From Nitrosospira multiformis (GTDB taxonomy: Bacteria; Pseudomonadota; Gammaproteobacteria; Burkholderiales; Nitrosomonadaceae), in contig JAFKJB010000008.1 in assembly GCA_017306155.1 (NCBI GenBank), positions 62,001 through 126,000 on the forward strand: a DNA stretch of 64,000 nt, written 5' to 3'. Below are positions 1-8,134 of the stretch, one piece after another. Position 1 is the first letter of the stretch. Every line of letters begins with the position of its first letter. The notes under the pieces were generated by a model. That model was not told the origin of the DNA. It did no database searches and was given only the letters and a program-made list of their open reading frames with translations. The translations under genes were made by a program, and so were the position numbers.

Positions 1-230
1 AAAAACGCCCGTTTTTCAACATGGTTGTAGCAGATTCACGCAATGCGCGTGATGGCAAATTCATCGAGCGCATCGGTTTTTATAACCCGCGGGCAGCTGG
101 GGGGGAGGAATCGCTGCGCGTCAAGCTGGATCGCGTCACCTATTGGCAGTCAAAAGGCGCGCAATTGTCAGACACCGTGGGAAAGCTGATCAAGCAGTTT
201 GATTCCAGGCAAGAAATCGCAGGAAGCTGA
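1..230 (+). CDS. rpsP: 30S ribosomal protein S16 (5' end outside the window)
   Basis: Small ribosomal subunit protein S16, which binds 16S rRNA early in 30S assembly. The reading frame is open from base 3 and the first visible residues read [18 protein letters not shown], the conserved S16 core, followed by [10 protein letters not shown] and a C-terminal VDRVTYW-like segment (here [16 protein letters not shown]). About 12 N-terminal residues lie upstream of the window. It is the first gene of the usual rpsP-rimM-trmD-rplS cluster, and its end overlaps the longest possible rimM frame by 32 bases, which fits one transcript. Confidence 0.95.
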   Translation, partial: KRPFFNMVVADSRNARDGKFIERIGFYNPRAAGGEESLRVKLDRVTYWQSKGAQLSDTVGKLIKQFDSRQEIAGS

Positions 231-759
231 ACCGCGCCAAGCAACCGAACCAATGGTGATAATGGGCCGCGTTGCCGGTCCATATGCGGTAGCCGGCTGG
301 ATCAAGGTTTTTCCCTATACTGAATATGTGGATGGCTTGCTGGATTACCCGGACTGGTGGCTGGGCAGCGAGGGCGGCAAATGGCACAGATTCAAAGTGA
401 TCGAAGGCGAAGTTCACGGAAATGTATTGCTGGTTTCACTTGAACGATGTGCGGACCGTGACGCGGCTGCGCGGCTGAAGGGACTGAAGATCGCCATTCC
501 GCGCAGCCTGTTGCCGGTATTGCCGGAGAGCGGCGAGGAAGGTTATTACTGGTCGGATCTCATCGGGCTTGCGGTCGTCAACTTGCAGGGCGAGGCGCTG
601 GGTAAGGTGACAAGGCTGCTGGAAACCGGAGCGAACGATGTGCTTCAGGTGCAAAGCCCGGGAGAAACCGAAAGACTGATACCTTTCATTGACCAGGTGA
701 TCATCAAAGTGGATCTGGGTGCGGGTCGGATGATAGTGGATTGGGGTCTGGACTACTGA
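199..759 (+). CDS. rimM: 16S rRNA processing protein RimM
   Basis: Assembly factor that binds the 30S subunit and ribosomal protein S19 and supports maturation of the 16S rRNA 3' domain. Seen: the N-terminal barrel with [20 protein letters not shown], the [12 protein letters not shown]-like segment, the PRC-barrel start [12 protein letters not shown], the [10 protein letters not shown] motif and the typical C-terminus [16 protein letters not shown]. The frame opens with TTG at 199 inside rpsP; an ATG at 253, just before VIMGRVAG, is an equally good start and would give a more standard N-terminus. Neither has a clear ribosome binding site. The stop lies 2 bases before the trmD ATG. Confidence 0.93.
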   Translation: MIPGKKSQEAEPRQATEPMVIMGRVAGPYAVAGWIKVFPYTEYVDGLLDYPDWWLGSEGGKWHRFKVIEGEVHGNVLLVSLERCADRDAAARLKGLKIAIPRSLLPVLPESGEEGYYWSDLIGLAVVNLQGEALGKVTRLLETGANDVLQVQSPGETERLIPFIDQVIIKVDLGAGRMIVDWGLDY

Positions 760-761
760 TC

Positions 762-1532
762 ATGACGTTCGATTTCGACGTTATCACCCTGTTCCCCGAA
801 ATGTTCAATGCTGTAACCAGGTACGGGGTAACCGGGCGGGCGAATGAAAACGCCATTTATCGCCTGTATACCTGGAATCCGCGGGAATTTACCGAGGACA
901 ATTATCGCAGGGTGGACGATCGGCCCTATGGAGGCGGTCCCGGCATGGTAATGCTGGCGGAGCCCCTGGAAAAAGCGATAGACGCTGCCAGGGAAAGGCA
1001 AAGGGCCTGTGGTATCAGTAACACGAGAGTGGTTTATCTGTCACCTCAGGGAAGACCCCTGAACCAGGACGTGGTGACGGAGTTAAGCGAATTGCCCGCA
1101 TTGGTGCTGCTGGCAGGCCGTTATGAAGGCGTGGATGAGCGGCTGATCGAACGTCGGGTGGATTATGAGATTTCCATAGGAGATTATGTCATATCCGGCG
1201 GTGAATTGGCGTCGATGGTGCTCATGGATTGCCTGGTGCGGCAGTTGCCCGGCGTATTGGGAGATCCGGAATCCGCGAACCAGGATTCCTTTACAGCAGG
1301 TTTGCTGGATTTTCCCCACTACACCCGGCCGGAAGTCTATCGGGGGAGCGTGGTGCCCGAGGTTTTATTGTCCGGAAATCACGCCAGGATTGAACGCTGG
1401 CGGCTACAGCAGTCCTTGGGAAGAACATGGTTGCGGCGGCCTGACCTGCTGGCATTGAAAATGGAGAAAGGCCTCAGCGCGGAAGAGCGGAAATTACTGG
1501 AAGAGTTCCAGCACGCATACGAAGCGAATTGA
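762..1532 (+). CDS. trmD: tRNA (guanine-N1)-methyltransferase TrmD
   Basis: SPOUT-class enzyme that methylates G37 of tRNAs using S-adenosylmethionine, preventing +1 frameshifting. The 256-residue product matches the family length. Visible landmarks: [11 protein letters not shown] at the start, [35 protein letters not shown], and the trefoil-knot cofactor segment [15 protein letters not shown], then [12 protein letters not shown] 762 was chosen over the upstream in-frame TTG 741 because it starts exactly at the conserved N-terminus and sits 2 bases after the rimM stop, implying translational coupling. Confidence 0.97.
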   Translation: MTFDFDVITLFPEMFNAVTRYGVTGRANENAIYRLYTWNPREFTEDNYRRVDDRPYGGGPGMVMLAEPLEKAIDAARERQRACGISNTRVVYLSPQGRPLNQDVVTELSELPALVLLAGRYEGVDERLIERRVDYEISIGDYVISGGELASMVLMDCLVRQLPGVLGDPESANQDSFTAGLLDFPHYTRPEVYRGSVVPEVLLSGNHARIERWRLQQSLGRTWLRRPDLLALKMEKGLSAEERKLLEEFQHAYEAN

Positions 1533-1586
1533 GTGCTAAACTGGAAGTTACTGAAACGCAAGGAATATAAGGCAAGGAGTCATGAA

Positions 1587-1994
1587 ATGAATCTGATCGA
1601 GCAACTTGAAAGCGAAGAAATCAGCCGCCTGGGCAAGACAATTCCCGATTTTGCCCCTGGAGATACGGTCGTCGTCAACGTCAAGGTGGTGGAAGGAGAC
1701 CGAAAACGCATTCAGGCGTATGAGGGCACCGTCATTGCCAAGCGTAACCGTGGTCTCAATTCTGCCTTTACCGTGCGCAAAGTATCGAGCGGTGAGGGAG
1801 TGGAAAGAACTTTCCAGACGTATTCTCCCCTGATCGCGAGCATAGAGATCAAACGCCGCGGTGCAGTGCGCCGCGCCAAGCTTTATTATCTGCGTGATCG
1901 CTCCGGCAAATCTGCTCGCATTCGCGAAAAACTGCCGGCTCGCGCTTCAGCCAGGAAAGCAGAAAACGGAACACAAAAGACCGAACAGGCCTAG
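1587..1994 (+). CDS. rplS: 50S ribosomal protein L19
   Basis: Large-subunit protein L19, located at the 30S-50S interface. The start at ATG 1587 ([17 protein letters not shown]) is preceded by the ribosome binding site AAGGAG at 1574-1579; the open frame extends further upstream but without family similarity. Core motifs: [41 protein letters not shown]-like stretch, [11 protein letters not shown] and [14 protein letters not shown]. The C-terminus is about 20 residues longer than in E. coli and rich in Lys, Ala and Glu, as often in betaproteobacteria. Last gene of the operon; a perfect hairpin follows. Confidence 0.96.
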
Positions 1995-2013
1995 ACGGTT
2001 AATTCAGATCATG

Positions 2014-2052
2014 AAACCAAGGGTCAGAGCTGAAGGCTCTGACCCTTGGTTT
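2014..2052. terminator. Perfect 17-bp hairpin between convergent genes
   Basis: Arms 2014-2030 and 2036-2052 are exact reverse complements (arm begins AAACCAAGGGTCAGAGC) around a 5-base loop. It begins with AAA and ends with TTT, so it can work in both directions, and it lies between the end of rplS and the end of the convergent cytochrome c gene. No long T tract follows, so efficiency is uncertain. Confidence 0.7.
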
Positions 2053-2072
2053 CGCTCCTGGCCTGGGAGCGC

Positions 2073-2666
2073 TTAATTCTGCTTCGGCTGCGGCTTGTTT
2101 TCGATTTCCTTGTACCAGATATCATAGACTTCATCGGGCCAGAGCGATTTGATCCAGGCAATCACGTCCCCGATCTGCTGGTCTGTCAGTTTTCCCTTCC
2201 AGGCAGGCATGGCGCCATCGACGCTGCCATCCTGAATCATTTTTTCCAGCGTTTCCGTTGAGTGATGCCAGGCGTGAGCGCTACCATCCAATGGCGGCGG
2301 AGGATACCGGCCATCCGGTCCCGGCGTACGCCAACCTGGTGTAGCTTCACCATTCGGCCCGTGACAGCTTGCACAATTCTTTCGATAAATCTCTTCGCCG
2401 CGCTTGATTTTTTCTGATCCCAACTTGCGTGCGGCGAGGTTTTTAGGCTGCTCCACTTGAGCAGCGGCAGGCGGGGTTGGTTCGGCCGGAACAGTACTGG
2501 ACCCGGCAGCAGGAGGTGCGGACGACGTCTGGGGTGCCTCAGATGGCGCAGTCTCTGTGGCAGAAGGCGGAGTGGTTGCGGATGACGAGGCGAGCTGCTT
2601 TGGCTCGCCGCATCCTGCGATCAGTCCAGCCGCCAAGCTTGCCAGGAGCAATAACCGCATATTCAT
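2073..2666 (-). CDS. Lipoprotein c-type cytochrome
   Basis: Predicted membrane-anchored monohaem cytochrome c, about 197 residues. The start at 2666 gives a clean lipoprotein signal (MNMRLLLLASLAAGLIAGC, lipobox LIAGC). A 70-residue linker rich in Ala, Pro, Ser and Thr follows, then a class I cytochrome domain with the haem site KNCASCHG and a likely axial Met in DGAMPAWKG, ending with LTDQQIGDVIAWIKSLW. A longer frame opens at 2789, overlapping the stop of the DUF411 gene as ATGA, but it would bury the signal peptide. Third gene of the cupredoxin-DUF411-cytochrome operon; an electron transfer or copper-linked role is inferred. Confidence 0.85.
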   Translation of the reverse strand: MNMRLLLLASLAAGLIAGCGEPKQLASSSATTPPSATETAPSEAPQTSSAPPAAGSSTVPAEPTPPAAAQVEQPKNLAARKLGSEKIKRGEEIYRKNCASCHGPNGEATPGWRTPGPDGRYPPPPLDGSAHAWHHSTETLEKMIQDGSVDGAMPAWKGKLTDQQIGDVIAWIKSLWPDEVYDIWYKEIENKPQPKQN

Positions 2667-2785
2667 GATTGTCCGGCTCCCGTACCTGTCATTTTTCCGG
2701 CTACCGCCATGACCACCGCCCGGAATGCCGGGACCCGCAAGCTTCTTGTCGCATGCCTCGCTATTGCTTAATGATCTGAAGTTCC

Positions 2786-3259
2786 TCATTTGAGTCTCAT
2801 CACAGATGCTTTTGGATCCGAGGGAAGATGGCGGCTGTAAATCGAGGTGACCCCCTGTTTGTTGATCAGAAGTACATCGTACGGATCGTTACGCTCGCCT
2901 TCCATTCCAGGGGAGCCGTGCGGCATGCCGGGGGCGGTCAGCCCGATAGCGCTGGGCCGCTCCTTGAGAAGCCGTTTGACATCTTGCGCAGGCACGTGTC
3001 CTTCAATTGCATAGCCATCGACCAGCGCGGTGTGACATGAGCCGAGCACAGGGGCGATGCCTGCCTCCTCACGGGCTTCCTTGTTGCCTACATCATGCGT
3101 ATTCACGGTAAATCCATTGGCGCGCATATGATCGACCCACTTCGCGCAGCACTTGCAGGTGGAACTTTTGTAAACGTCAACCGTTGCGGAAGCATAAGCG
3201 CCGCCCGCAAAGGCAGCAAACAGGATTCCAGCTAATACTGCGTGTCTCGATATTTTCAT
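2786..3259 (-). CDS. DUF411 periplasmic metal-binding protein
   Basis: Small exported protein of the DUF411 family, which is repeatedly found beside copper resistance and cupredoxin genes. The start at 3259 gives a signal peptide (MKISRHAVLAGILFAAFAGG, cleavage after AYA). The mature part shows the family signature VYKSSTCKCCAKWVDHM with three clustered cysteines, GFTVNTHDV, the second site GSCHTALVDGYAIEGHVPA and GLTAPGMPHGSPGME. Its start codon overlaps the stop of the cupredoxin gene (ATGA), so the two are translationally coupled. Copper binding is inferred from the family context and the Cys, His and Met content. Confidence 0.88.
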   Translation of the reverse strand: MKISRHAVLAGILFAAFAGGAYASATVDVYKSSTCKCCAKWVDHMRANGFTVNTHDVGNKEAREEAGIAPVLGSCHTALVDGYAIEGHVPAQDVKRLLKERPSAIGLTAPGMPHGSPGMEGERNDPYDVLLINKQGVTSIYSRHLPSDPKASVMRLK

Positions 3260-3720
3260 TTCGCTCCTACTGTGATTGTGCCTTTCATACCTGGGAAATT
3301 CATACCTTTGAAGTGACCGGGCAACGGGCAGGCAAAATCCACTACGCCTGCGTCCGTGAAATGCCACACCAGCTTCCCGGTCTTACCCGGCTTGATCGAA
3401 ACCATATCCGGCTGGTCAGGATGCGCATGGTCAGGATGTTTTTTCAGCATTTTACCATGCTTATCAATTTCTTCCGCAGTGCCGATCATCATCTCGTGCT
3501 TTTTCTCGCCCAGATTCGTGATCAGAAATTTTATGGTTTCACCTTGCTTCACCTTGATCTCATCAGGTTTGAAGCGGTTATCCACCGCAGTTATTTCAAT
3601 GATCCGGGAAACTTGATCGGGGTCGCCCGGCTTCCCGATGGCTTCCGTTTCCTCCTGGGCAAGGGCGCCAATTGAAACCAGGCCGAAGCTTAAAGCAGAT
3701 GCGATCAGAAGCTTCTTCAT
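3256..3720 (-). CDS. Periplasmic cupredoxin (type 1 copper protein)
   Basis: Blue-copper-like domain of 154 residues with a signal peptide ending ALA. Ligand candidates are visible in the usual order: His in GEKKHEMMIG, then Cys and His in DFACPLPGHFKGM and the Met of the same loop. Between them lies a His/Asp-rich loop (KKHPDHAHPDQPD) that could bind extra metal. First gene of a tightly overlapping operon with a DUF411 protein and a lipoprotein cytochrome c, so a role in copper delivery or periplasmic electron transfer is likely. A good ribosome binding site (AAGGAGAAAA) precedes the ATG. Confidence 0.9.
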   Translation of the reverse strand: MKKLLIASALSFGLVSIGALAQEETEAIGKPGDPDQVSRIIEITAVDNRFKPDEIKVKQGETIKFLITNLGEKKHEMMIGTAEEIDKHGKMLKKHPDHAHPDQPDMVSIKPGKTGKLVWHFTDAGVVDFACPLPGHFKGMNFPGMKGTITVGAK

Positions 3721-3791
3721 GAAGTTTTCTCCTTTCTTCCTTTCTATGTGAGGTTTCGCTCAGCCCTCTTCAGGCCACCGTCTTTTTATTC

Positions 3792-4061
3792 TTATTTGCA
3801 AGTCCAATATAGCAAAGAAAATGTCCACCCGCCGCGATAGACTGAAAGCGCGGTTTTGTAGTTCCGCGGAGCACCTGTTCTCTGCTCTGCATATGGTGAT
3901 CGGGTCTGTTCCGACGGCTGTATGTAGTGCACGACGGTCATAACGAGTGCGAGCAACAGGTACAGCACGACCGCGGCCAGGATGACCTCCGTTCTCGAGA
4001 CTCCTGTTGTCACGCTGTGAGAGATTCTTTCTGACCATGGGGTACTCCTCGGGCATCTCAT
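3792..4061 (-). CDS. Hypothetical small membrane protein
   Basis: About 89 residues with one strong hydrophobic segment (EVILAAVVLYLLLALVMTVV) followed by a polar tail. Codons in and just after the hydrophobic part have mostly G or C at the third position, as in neighbouring genes, which favours this frame over the overlapping one starting at 4038, although that other frame has the better ribosome binding site (GAGGAG). The start is therefore unsure: ATG 4061 or GTG 4013. A frameshift between the two frames cannot be excluded. No family recognised. Confidence 0.35.
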   Translation of the reverse strand: MRCPRSTPWSERISHSVTTGVSRTEVILAAVVLYLLLALVMTVVHYIQPSEQTRSPYAEQRTGAPRNYKTALSVYRGGWTFSLLYWTCK

Positions 4062-4251
4062 TGGTAAATATTCAATGCAAAATGTCTTTCTCCCGCAAAC
4101 CTGGTTCATGCACGATATAAATCAGATTAGCAGAATCACAGTGAGTTTCCGGTAGAGTCGTTATCTGCACATGAGCATCGGCTCGACCAGGGCTGTTAAT
4201 AGCTCCGGGGTGCATGGACAAGGTTTTATTCGACAAGTAGAATATTCCGGT

Positions 4252-4380
4252 CATCGGGGAGTAGCCTCCTTCCGTCGAATTGAAGGGCTTGCATCAACAT
4301 ACTTGACCCATCCGGTTCATGGTGCAAGCAGTTCCGTGCCTGGCAAGACCTTTGACCACATTGTCTCCTGAAGGCCGGGG
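4252..4380 (+). promoter_or_regulatory. yybP-ykoY (Mn2+) riboswitch
   Basis: The leader of the GDT1-type gene carries the conserved blocks of the manganese riboswitch in the right order: GGGGAGTAGCC at 4256-4266, TCAACATACTTGA at 4294-4306, and TGGCAAGACCTTTGACC at 4340-4356, then a helix GGCCGG (4373-4378) that can pair with CCGGCC at 4404-4409, directly before the GGAG ribosome binding site at 4411. That last helix looks like the expression platform. This riboswitch class senses Mn2+ and commonly controls UPF0016/GDT1 exporters, exactly the gene that follows. Confidence 0.88.
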
Positions 4381-4423
4381 AGAAGCGTGGTCTCGATTCT
4401 TGTCCGGCCTGGAGCGTAAGAAC

Positions 4424-5005
4424 GTGGAAGCTTTCCTTGTTTCGGCTGGTGTTGTCGCACTCGCAGAGATTGGCGACAAAACGCAGCTTCTCGCCTTTAT
4501 CCTCGCGGCAAAATTTCGCCAGCCGGTTCCCATCGTGCTCGGTATACTCGTCGCTACCCTGTTGAACCATGCCTTCGCTGCCGCAATCGGTTCGTGGATC
4601 ATCGCGCAACTTGGTCCTGGGACCCTGAACTGGATACTTGGCCTGCTGTTTGTCGGCATGGCGATCTGGACGCTCATTCCCGATCAGCTTGATGAAGCGC
4701 AGTCCGGAACAGGCGGCGACGGCGCCGGTGTTTTCAGCGCCACGCTGCTGGCTTTTTTCCTTGCGGAAATGGGCGACAAGACACAAATAGCGACTGCGGC
4801 CCTGGCGGCGCAGTATCAGATGTTTTCGGCGGTGGTGGCAGGCACCACGCTCGGGATGATGATCGCGAATGTTCCCGCAGTCTATCTGGGCGAACGCCTG
4901 GCGAACCGGATTCCGGCGCGCCTCGTGCGTGGAATTGCAGCAGCCGTGTTTGCCGTTATCGGTATTGCAGTCCTGCTTGAAGCGAGCAAAAATCTGGCGC
5001 TTTGA
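4424..5005 (+). CDS. TMEM165/GDT1 (UPF0016) family Mn2+ exporter
   Basis: Inner membrane cation transporter of 193 residues with six predicted helices in two inverted halves. Each half carries the family signature: ALAEIGDKTQLLAF and FLAEMGDKTQIATAA, whose acidic residues form the cation path. Family members export Mn2+ (or exchange Ca2+/Mn2+ for H+). GTG 4424 is the start because GGAG at 4411 precedes it and the protein then begins VEAFLVSAGVVALAEIG as in the family; the longer frame from 4319 would translate the riboswitch. Expression is expected to rise with Mn2+. Confidence 0.92.
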   Translation: MEAFLVSAGVVALAEIGDKTQLLAFILAAKFRQPVPIVLGILVATLLNHAFAAAIGSWIIAQLGPGTLNWILGLLFVGMAIWTLIPDQLDEAQSGTGGDGAGVFSATLLAFFLAEMGDKTQIATAALAAQYQMFSAVVAGTTLGMMIANVPAVYLGERLANRIPARLVRGIAAAVFAVIGIAVLLEASKNLAL

Positions 5006-5046
5006 AAGATTCCGGAAACAATCCGACAAAAAAGAGAACAAGACGA

Positions 5047-6270
5047 ATGGCCCTTTTCCCTACTGGACACGCGGACACCATGCCGCAATCGCCATATCTG
5101 CTCCTGCTCCTGCTCCTGTTTCTGCTGGGTGGCTGCGTATCCCCCATTGCGCTCAATCGTGCGGTGGGCGCCTATGACGAAGCGGCTACCGATGCTGCCT
5201 CCAGGCAGCTGCTAATGAATATAGCACGTGCCTTTCATAACCAGCCGGTGCATTTTACCGGCGTATCGAATGTTGCAGCAACGTTCGATTTCCGTGTCAG
5301 TGCCGGCGCTACCCCAGCGTTGACAGGAAATGCCGGTGGCATATTAATGCCTGTGTTCGGGGGAAGCATGGCGGAAAATCCCACGATCAGCATTGTCCCG
5401 GTAGAGGGAGAGGAATTTACCCGGCGCCTGCTCGCCCCATTTCAGGAAAACAAGCTCACGCTTTTGCTCCGCCAGCGTTTCGATATCGACCTCCTGCTGC
5501 GGCTGATGGCCCAGGAAGTGCGCATTCATGATAACGAAGGCCGGCAGGTTTCCTATCGTAATCGCCCCTTCGATTCGCCCGGCTATGGCATGTTCAGGCG
5601 GGTGGTGCTGCATTTGTCCGCCATACAGGATAATAACCACCTCCACGCAGAGCCATTGATTCTGGAGCAGACCTGGACTATTCCCGCCAACTCGGTGACG
5701 GCAGAAGGTTTTCAGGCTCTGCAGAAAGAGTTTTCCGTACGCTATGAGGCGCGGGAAAACACCTACATCCTGGTCAAGCAGACAGCGGGACCTATTCTCA
5801 TCACCAATTATGACCCCAACATCCTCTCGCCGGAGGAGCGCAAGCGCTTGAGCAACGAGGCGCGTGAATGGAGCTCCAATGATGTCGCTTTCGATATTCG
5901 CCCCAATCATTATGGCGGAGAGTGGCCCATGAAAGGGACCTTTCGTCTCCGCAGCTTCCATGCCATTCTCAATTTCCTCGGACGCACCCTGGGCGACGAG
6001 CCGGAATATCATGTGGAGAAAGACTTTCGTACGCCGCCCCTGGAGGATGATGAAAATCCTGTTACTACCATGGAACTGCTGGTGACGGACTCGGCTCCCC
6101 GGGAAGCCGATCTGTGGGTGCACGCCTATGATCAGTATTACTCGGTGCACACCCGGGGACCCCTGGCTCGCTGGAACCGGAGTGCCTTCCAGTTGCTGTA
6201 TCTCCTGTTTCAGATGACGGTTACGGATCTGCCGCGCTCGGGAGTGCCGAGCATCACGATCGCAAAATAA
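5047..6270 (+). CDS. Hypothetical lipoprotein
   Basis: About 407 residues; unrecognised family. A leucine-rich signal segment (PYLLLLLLLFLLGGC) ends in lipobox LGGC, so the mature protein is probably lipid-anchored in the envelope. The rest is soluble, with no membrane spans, and includes regions such as AARQLLMNIARAFHNQPVHFTGVSNVAATF-like strands and a C-terminal WNRSAFQLLYLLFQM. Start is ATG 5047 or ATG 5080; the second leaves a shorter signal. It begins 42 bases after the GDT1-type gene and may share its transcript, which would place it under the manganese riboswitch. Confidence 0.75.
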   Translation: MALFPTGHADTMPQSPYLLLLLLLFLLGGCVSPIALNRAVGAYDEAATDAASRQLLMNIARAFHNQPVHFTGVSNVAATFDFRVSAGATPALTGNAGGILMPVFGGSMAENPTISIVPVEGEEFTRRLLAPFQENKLTLLLRQRFDIDLLLRLMAQEVRIHDNEGRQVSYRNRPFDSPGYGMFRRVVLHLSAIQDNNHLHAEPLILEQTWTIPANSVTAEGFQALQKEFSVRYEARENTYILVKQTAGPILITNYDPNILSPEERKRLSNEAREWSSNDVAFDIRPNHYGGEWPMKGTFRLRSFHAILNFLGRTLGDEPEYHVEKDFRTPPLEDDENPVTTMELLVTDSAPREADLWVHAYDQYYSVHTRGPLARWNRSAFQLLYLLFQMTVTDLPRSGVPSITIAK

Positions 6271-6343
6271 CGGTGGTTTTTTTAAGCGCCTGCTCATGGA
6301 GTGCCGATTGGGAAGCTTGCAACAATAGCGCATAGCCGAAGTA

Positions 6344-6661
6344 TCAACGGGCAGCCTGCTTCAATAGCATATCGGCTCCGCAGGCCATCCCCTCGATTTC
6401 AATGATTTTGCGTCGCGATCTGGCTCCCTGCCTGAGTATTACCTGGCGCTGAGGCACTCCAAAAACTCCAGCCAGGAATGCGAGTAAAGCAGCATTCGCG
6501 GCACCTTCCACCGGCGGGGCGGCAAGCTTGATTTTCAAGGCATCGCCGTGCGGGCCGACGACTTCAGTACGCTTGGCGCCGGGCTGTATGTGCAGAATGA
6601 GAATCAGGCGCTTCCCGGTATCCTCGCTGCGATACCATTCGTCGCTTGAGGTGATTTCCAC
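6344..6661 (-). CDS. yggU: DUF167 / YggU family protein
   Basis: Small conserved protein of 105 residues; function not established. Family landmarks seen: LILHIQPGAKRTEVVGPHGDALKIKL, AAPPVEGAANAALLAFLAGVFGVP and VILRQGARSRRKIIEI. It lies 2 bases after yggT, the standard pairing (proC-yggT-yggU) in proteobacteria, and the same strand and tight spacing indicate one operon. The start at 6661 matches the beginning of the fold with a short variable N-terminus. Confidence 0.88.
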   Translation of the reverse strand: MEITSSDEWYRSEDTGKRLILILHIQPGAKRTEVVGPHGDALKIKLAAPPVEGAANAALLAFLAGVFGVPQRQVILRQGARSRRKIIEIEGMACGADMLLKQAAR

Positions 6662-6663
6662 CG

Positions 6664-7245
6664 TCAGAACAGGCGACTGACTTCCCGCTCCATTCCCGCC
6701 GTTACAAAAAGAAGCAGTTGAATGATGATCAGTACGAACAGCGGCGAGAGATCGATATTTCCGATGGGAGGAATGTGCTCGCGGATAACGCCTAGAAACG
6801 GCCGGGTAAAGCTGTCGAGCAGCGGGGCCAGCGAATTGTAGGGATTAATCCACGAAAGCACAGCCTGGATGATGATCGCCACCATGATGATATAAAGCGT
6901 CGTCTTGATGATTTCCACCAGCCCCAGGAGCGCCAGCCCGCCCGCGGCGACGCCGATCGTGGAGGAGCTGAAGCTGAGGCTGTAGCCCTTCAGCATCAGC
7001 ACGCTGGCCAGCAACATGACCTGAGCAATCCATGCCAGCAAAAGCGTTGCAAGATCCATGCCGCGATAACCGGGAATGACGCGCCTTGCGGGCTTGACCA
7101 GAAAATCGGTTACTGCAATCAGAAATGACGAGAGCGGGTTTCCATACGGCGCGCGCACCAGTTGCATATAAAAGCGCAGCAGCAGCGCCAGGGAAAACAA
7201 CCCCAGCAGGGTATCGAGCAGAAATGTGAGCATCTGACTGATCAT
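6664..7245 (-). CDS. yggT: YggT family membrane protein
   Basis: Inner membrane protein of 193 residues built from two YGGT repeats, each with two helices. Repeat one: LLLRFYMQLVRAPYGNPLSSFLIAVT region with PARRVIPGYRGMD; repeat two: AVLSWINPYNSLAPLLDSFTRPFLGVIREHIPPIG. The family is linked to osmotic or cation homeostasis and cell division by genetic context only. Located between proC and yggU in the common conserved order. Confidence 0.9.
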   Translation of the reverse strand: MISQMLTFLLDTLLGLFSLALLLRFYMQLVRAPYGNPLSSFLIAVTDFLVKPARRVIPGYRGMDLATLLLAWIAQVMLLASVLMLKGYSLSFSSSTIGVAAGGLALLGLVEIIKTTLYIIMVAIIIQAVLSWINPYNSLAPLLDSFTRPFLGVIREHIPPIGNIDLSPLFVLIIIQLLLFVTAGMEREVSRLF

Positions 7246-7305
7246 GAAAGTATTATCCGTTTTTACTGCGCGACTTGCGCATGGGTTATTCTCTATTCCA
7301 TTCTG

Positions 7306-8121
7306 TCATGTCCGGCCGAGTTCGTCGCCCATCTCGCGTGACCGCTGATATGCGACACGGATTGCCCGGATGATTCCGTTTTTGACATCGTCATTTTCCA
7401 GCGATCTTATCGCGCGCTCCGTCGTGCCGCCGGGCGATGTAACCCGCGCGCGCAGGACACTCGCCTCATCCATGCTCTCGCTCGCGAGCCGGGCGGCTCC
7501 AAGAAAGGTTTCAATGCTCAGTTGGCGCGCCTGGTCCGCATCCAGCCCCAGTTCCTGTCCTGCCTTTTGCATGGCCTCGATGAAATAGAATACATAAGCA
7601 GGACCGCTGCCCGAGGTGGCAGTCACCGCATCCAGCAGTTCTTCGCTTTCAACCCACAGTACAGTGCCGACCGCGCGGAGTATGGCCTCCGCCTCACGTT
7701 TTTCCTCATCGTTCACGCCTGCCATTGCATAGAGTCCGGTAACGCCGGAGCCAACCAGCGCAGGCGTATTGGGCATGGCACGCACGACGCGGGCACGCCC
7801 GCCGAACCATTGTGAAAGGGCCTCTGTCCGAATACCGGCGGCGATCGAGATGACAAGGTTCTGCTTGAGCAGCGGCGCGAGCCCGCGCGCCACGATGGAG
7901 AGCTGCTGCGGCTTTACGGCGAGCACGATTATCTCCCTGTCGTCGATCATGCCCCGCGCAGGTTCCACGACCGTTTCCACGCCAAGCTCATGCCGGACTC
8001 TCTCGCGTGTTTCAGCGTTAATCTCCGCTACCCGTATCTGTGCCGGTGAATAATCCTGTTGCAGCAGCCCGCCAATCAAAGCGCAAGCCATATTGCCGCC
8101 ACCAATGAATGTAATATTCAT
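7306..8121 (-). CDS. proC: Pyrroline-5-carboxylate reductase
   Basis: NAD(P)H-dependent last step of proline synthesis. 271 residues. N-terminal Rossmann motif MNITFIGGGNMACALIGGLL, cofactor region ILAVKPQQL, SIAAGI, then RAMPNTPALVGSGVTGLYA and the C-terminal signature DAVTATSGSGPAYVFYFIEAM and VTSPGGTTERAI. Start is ATG 8121; the open frame continues 62 codons upstream into mutM without similarity. It follows mutM by 13 bases and precedes yggT, so it is probably part of the same minus-strand run. Confidence 0.96.
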   Translation of the reverse strand: MNITFIGGGNMACALIGGLLQQDYSPAQIRVAEINAETRERVRHELGVETVVEPARGMIDDREIIVLAVKPQQLSIVARGLAPLLKQNLVISIAAGIRTEALSQWFGGRARVVRAMPNTPALVGSGVTGLYAMAGVNDEEKREAEAILRAVGTVLWVESEELLDAVTATSGSGPAYVFYFIEAMQKAGQELGLDADQARQLSIETFLGAARLASESMDEASVLRARVTSPGGTTERAIRSLENDDVKNGIIRAIRVAYQRSREMGDELGRT

Positions 8122-8134
8122 GTATCCCGTGAAT

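Noticed and set aside
2667-2789. N-terminal extension of the cytochrome c gene starting in an ATGA overlap
   Set aside because: It would place 41 polar residues before an otherwise normal lipoprotein signal peptide; coupling remains possible but the later start is favoured.
4319-4423. Upstream part of the GDT1-type frame as coding
   Set aside because: Lies inside the conserved riboswitch; a better start with a ribosome binding site is at 4424.
4226-5041. 271-codon minus-strand frame opposite the GDT1-type gene
   Set aside because: Antisense shadow of a clear membrane transporter and its riboswitch; product has no family features.
5344-6333. 329-codon minus-strand frame opposite the lipoprotein gene
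   Set aside because: No start signal or family features; the plus-strand frame has a lipoprotein signal and a compatible operon position.
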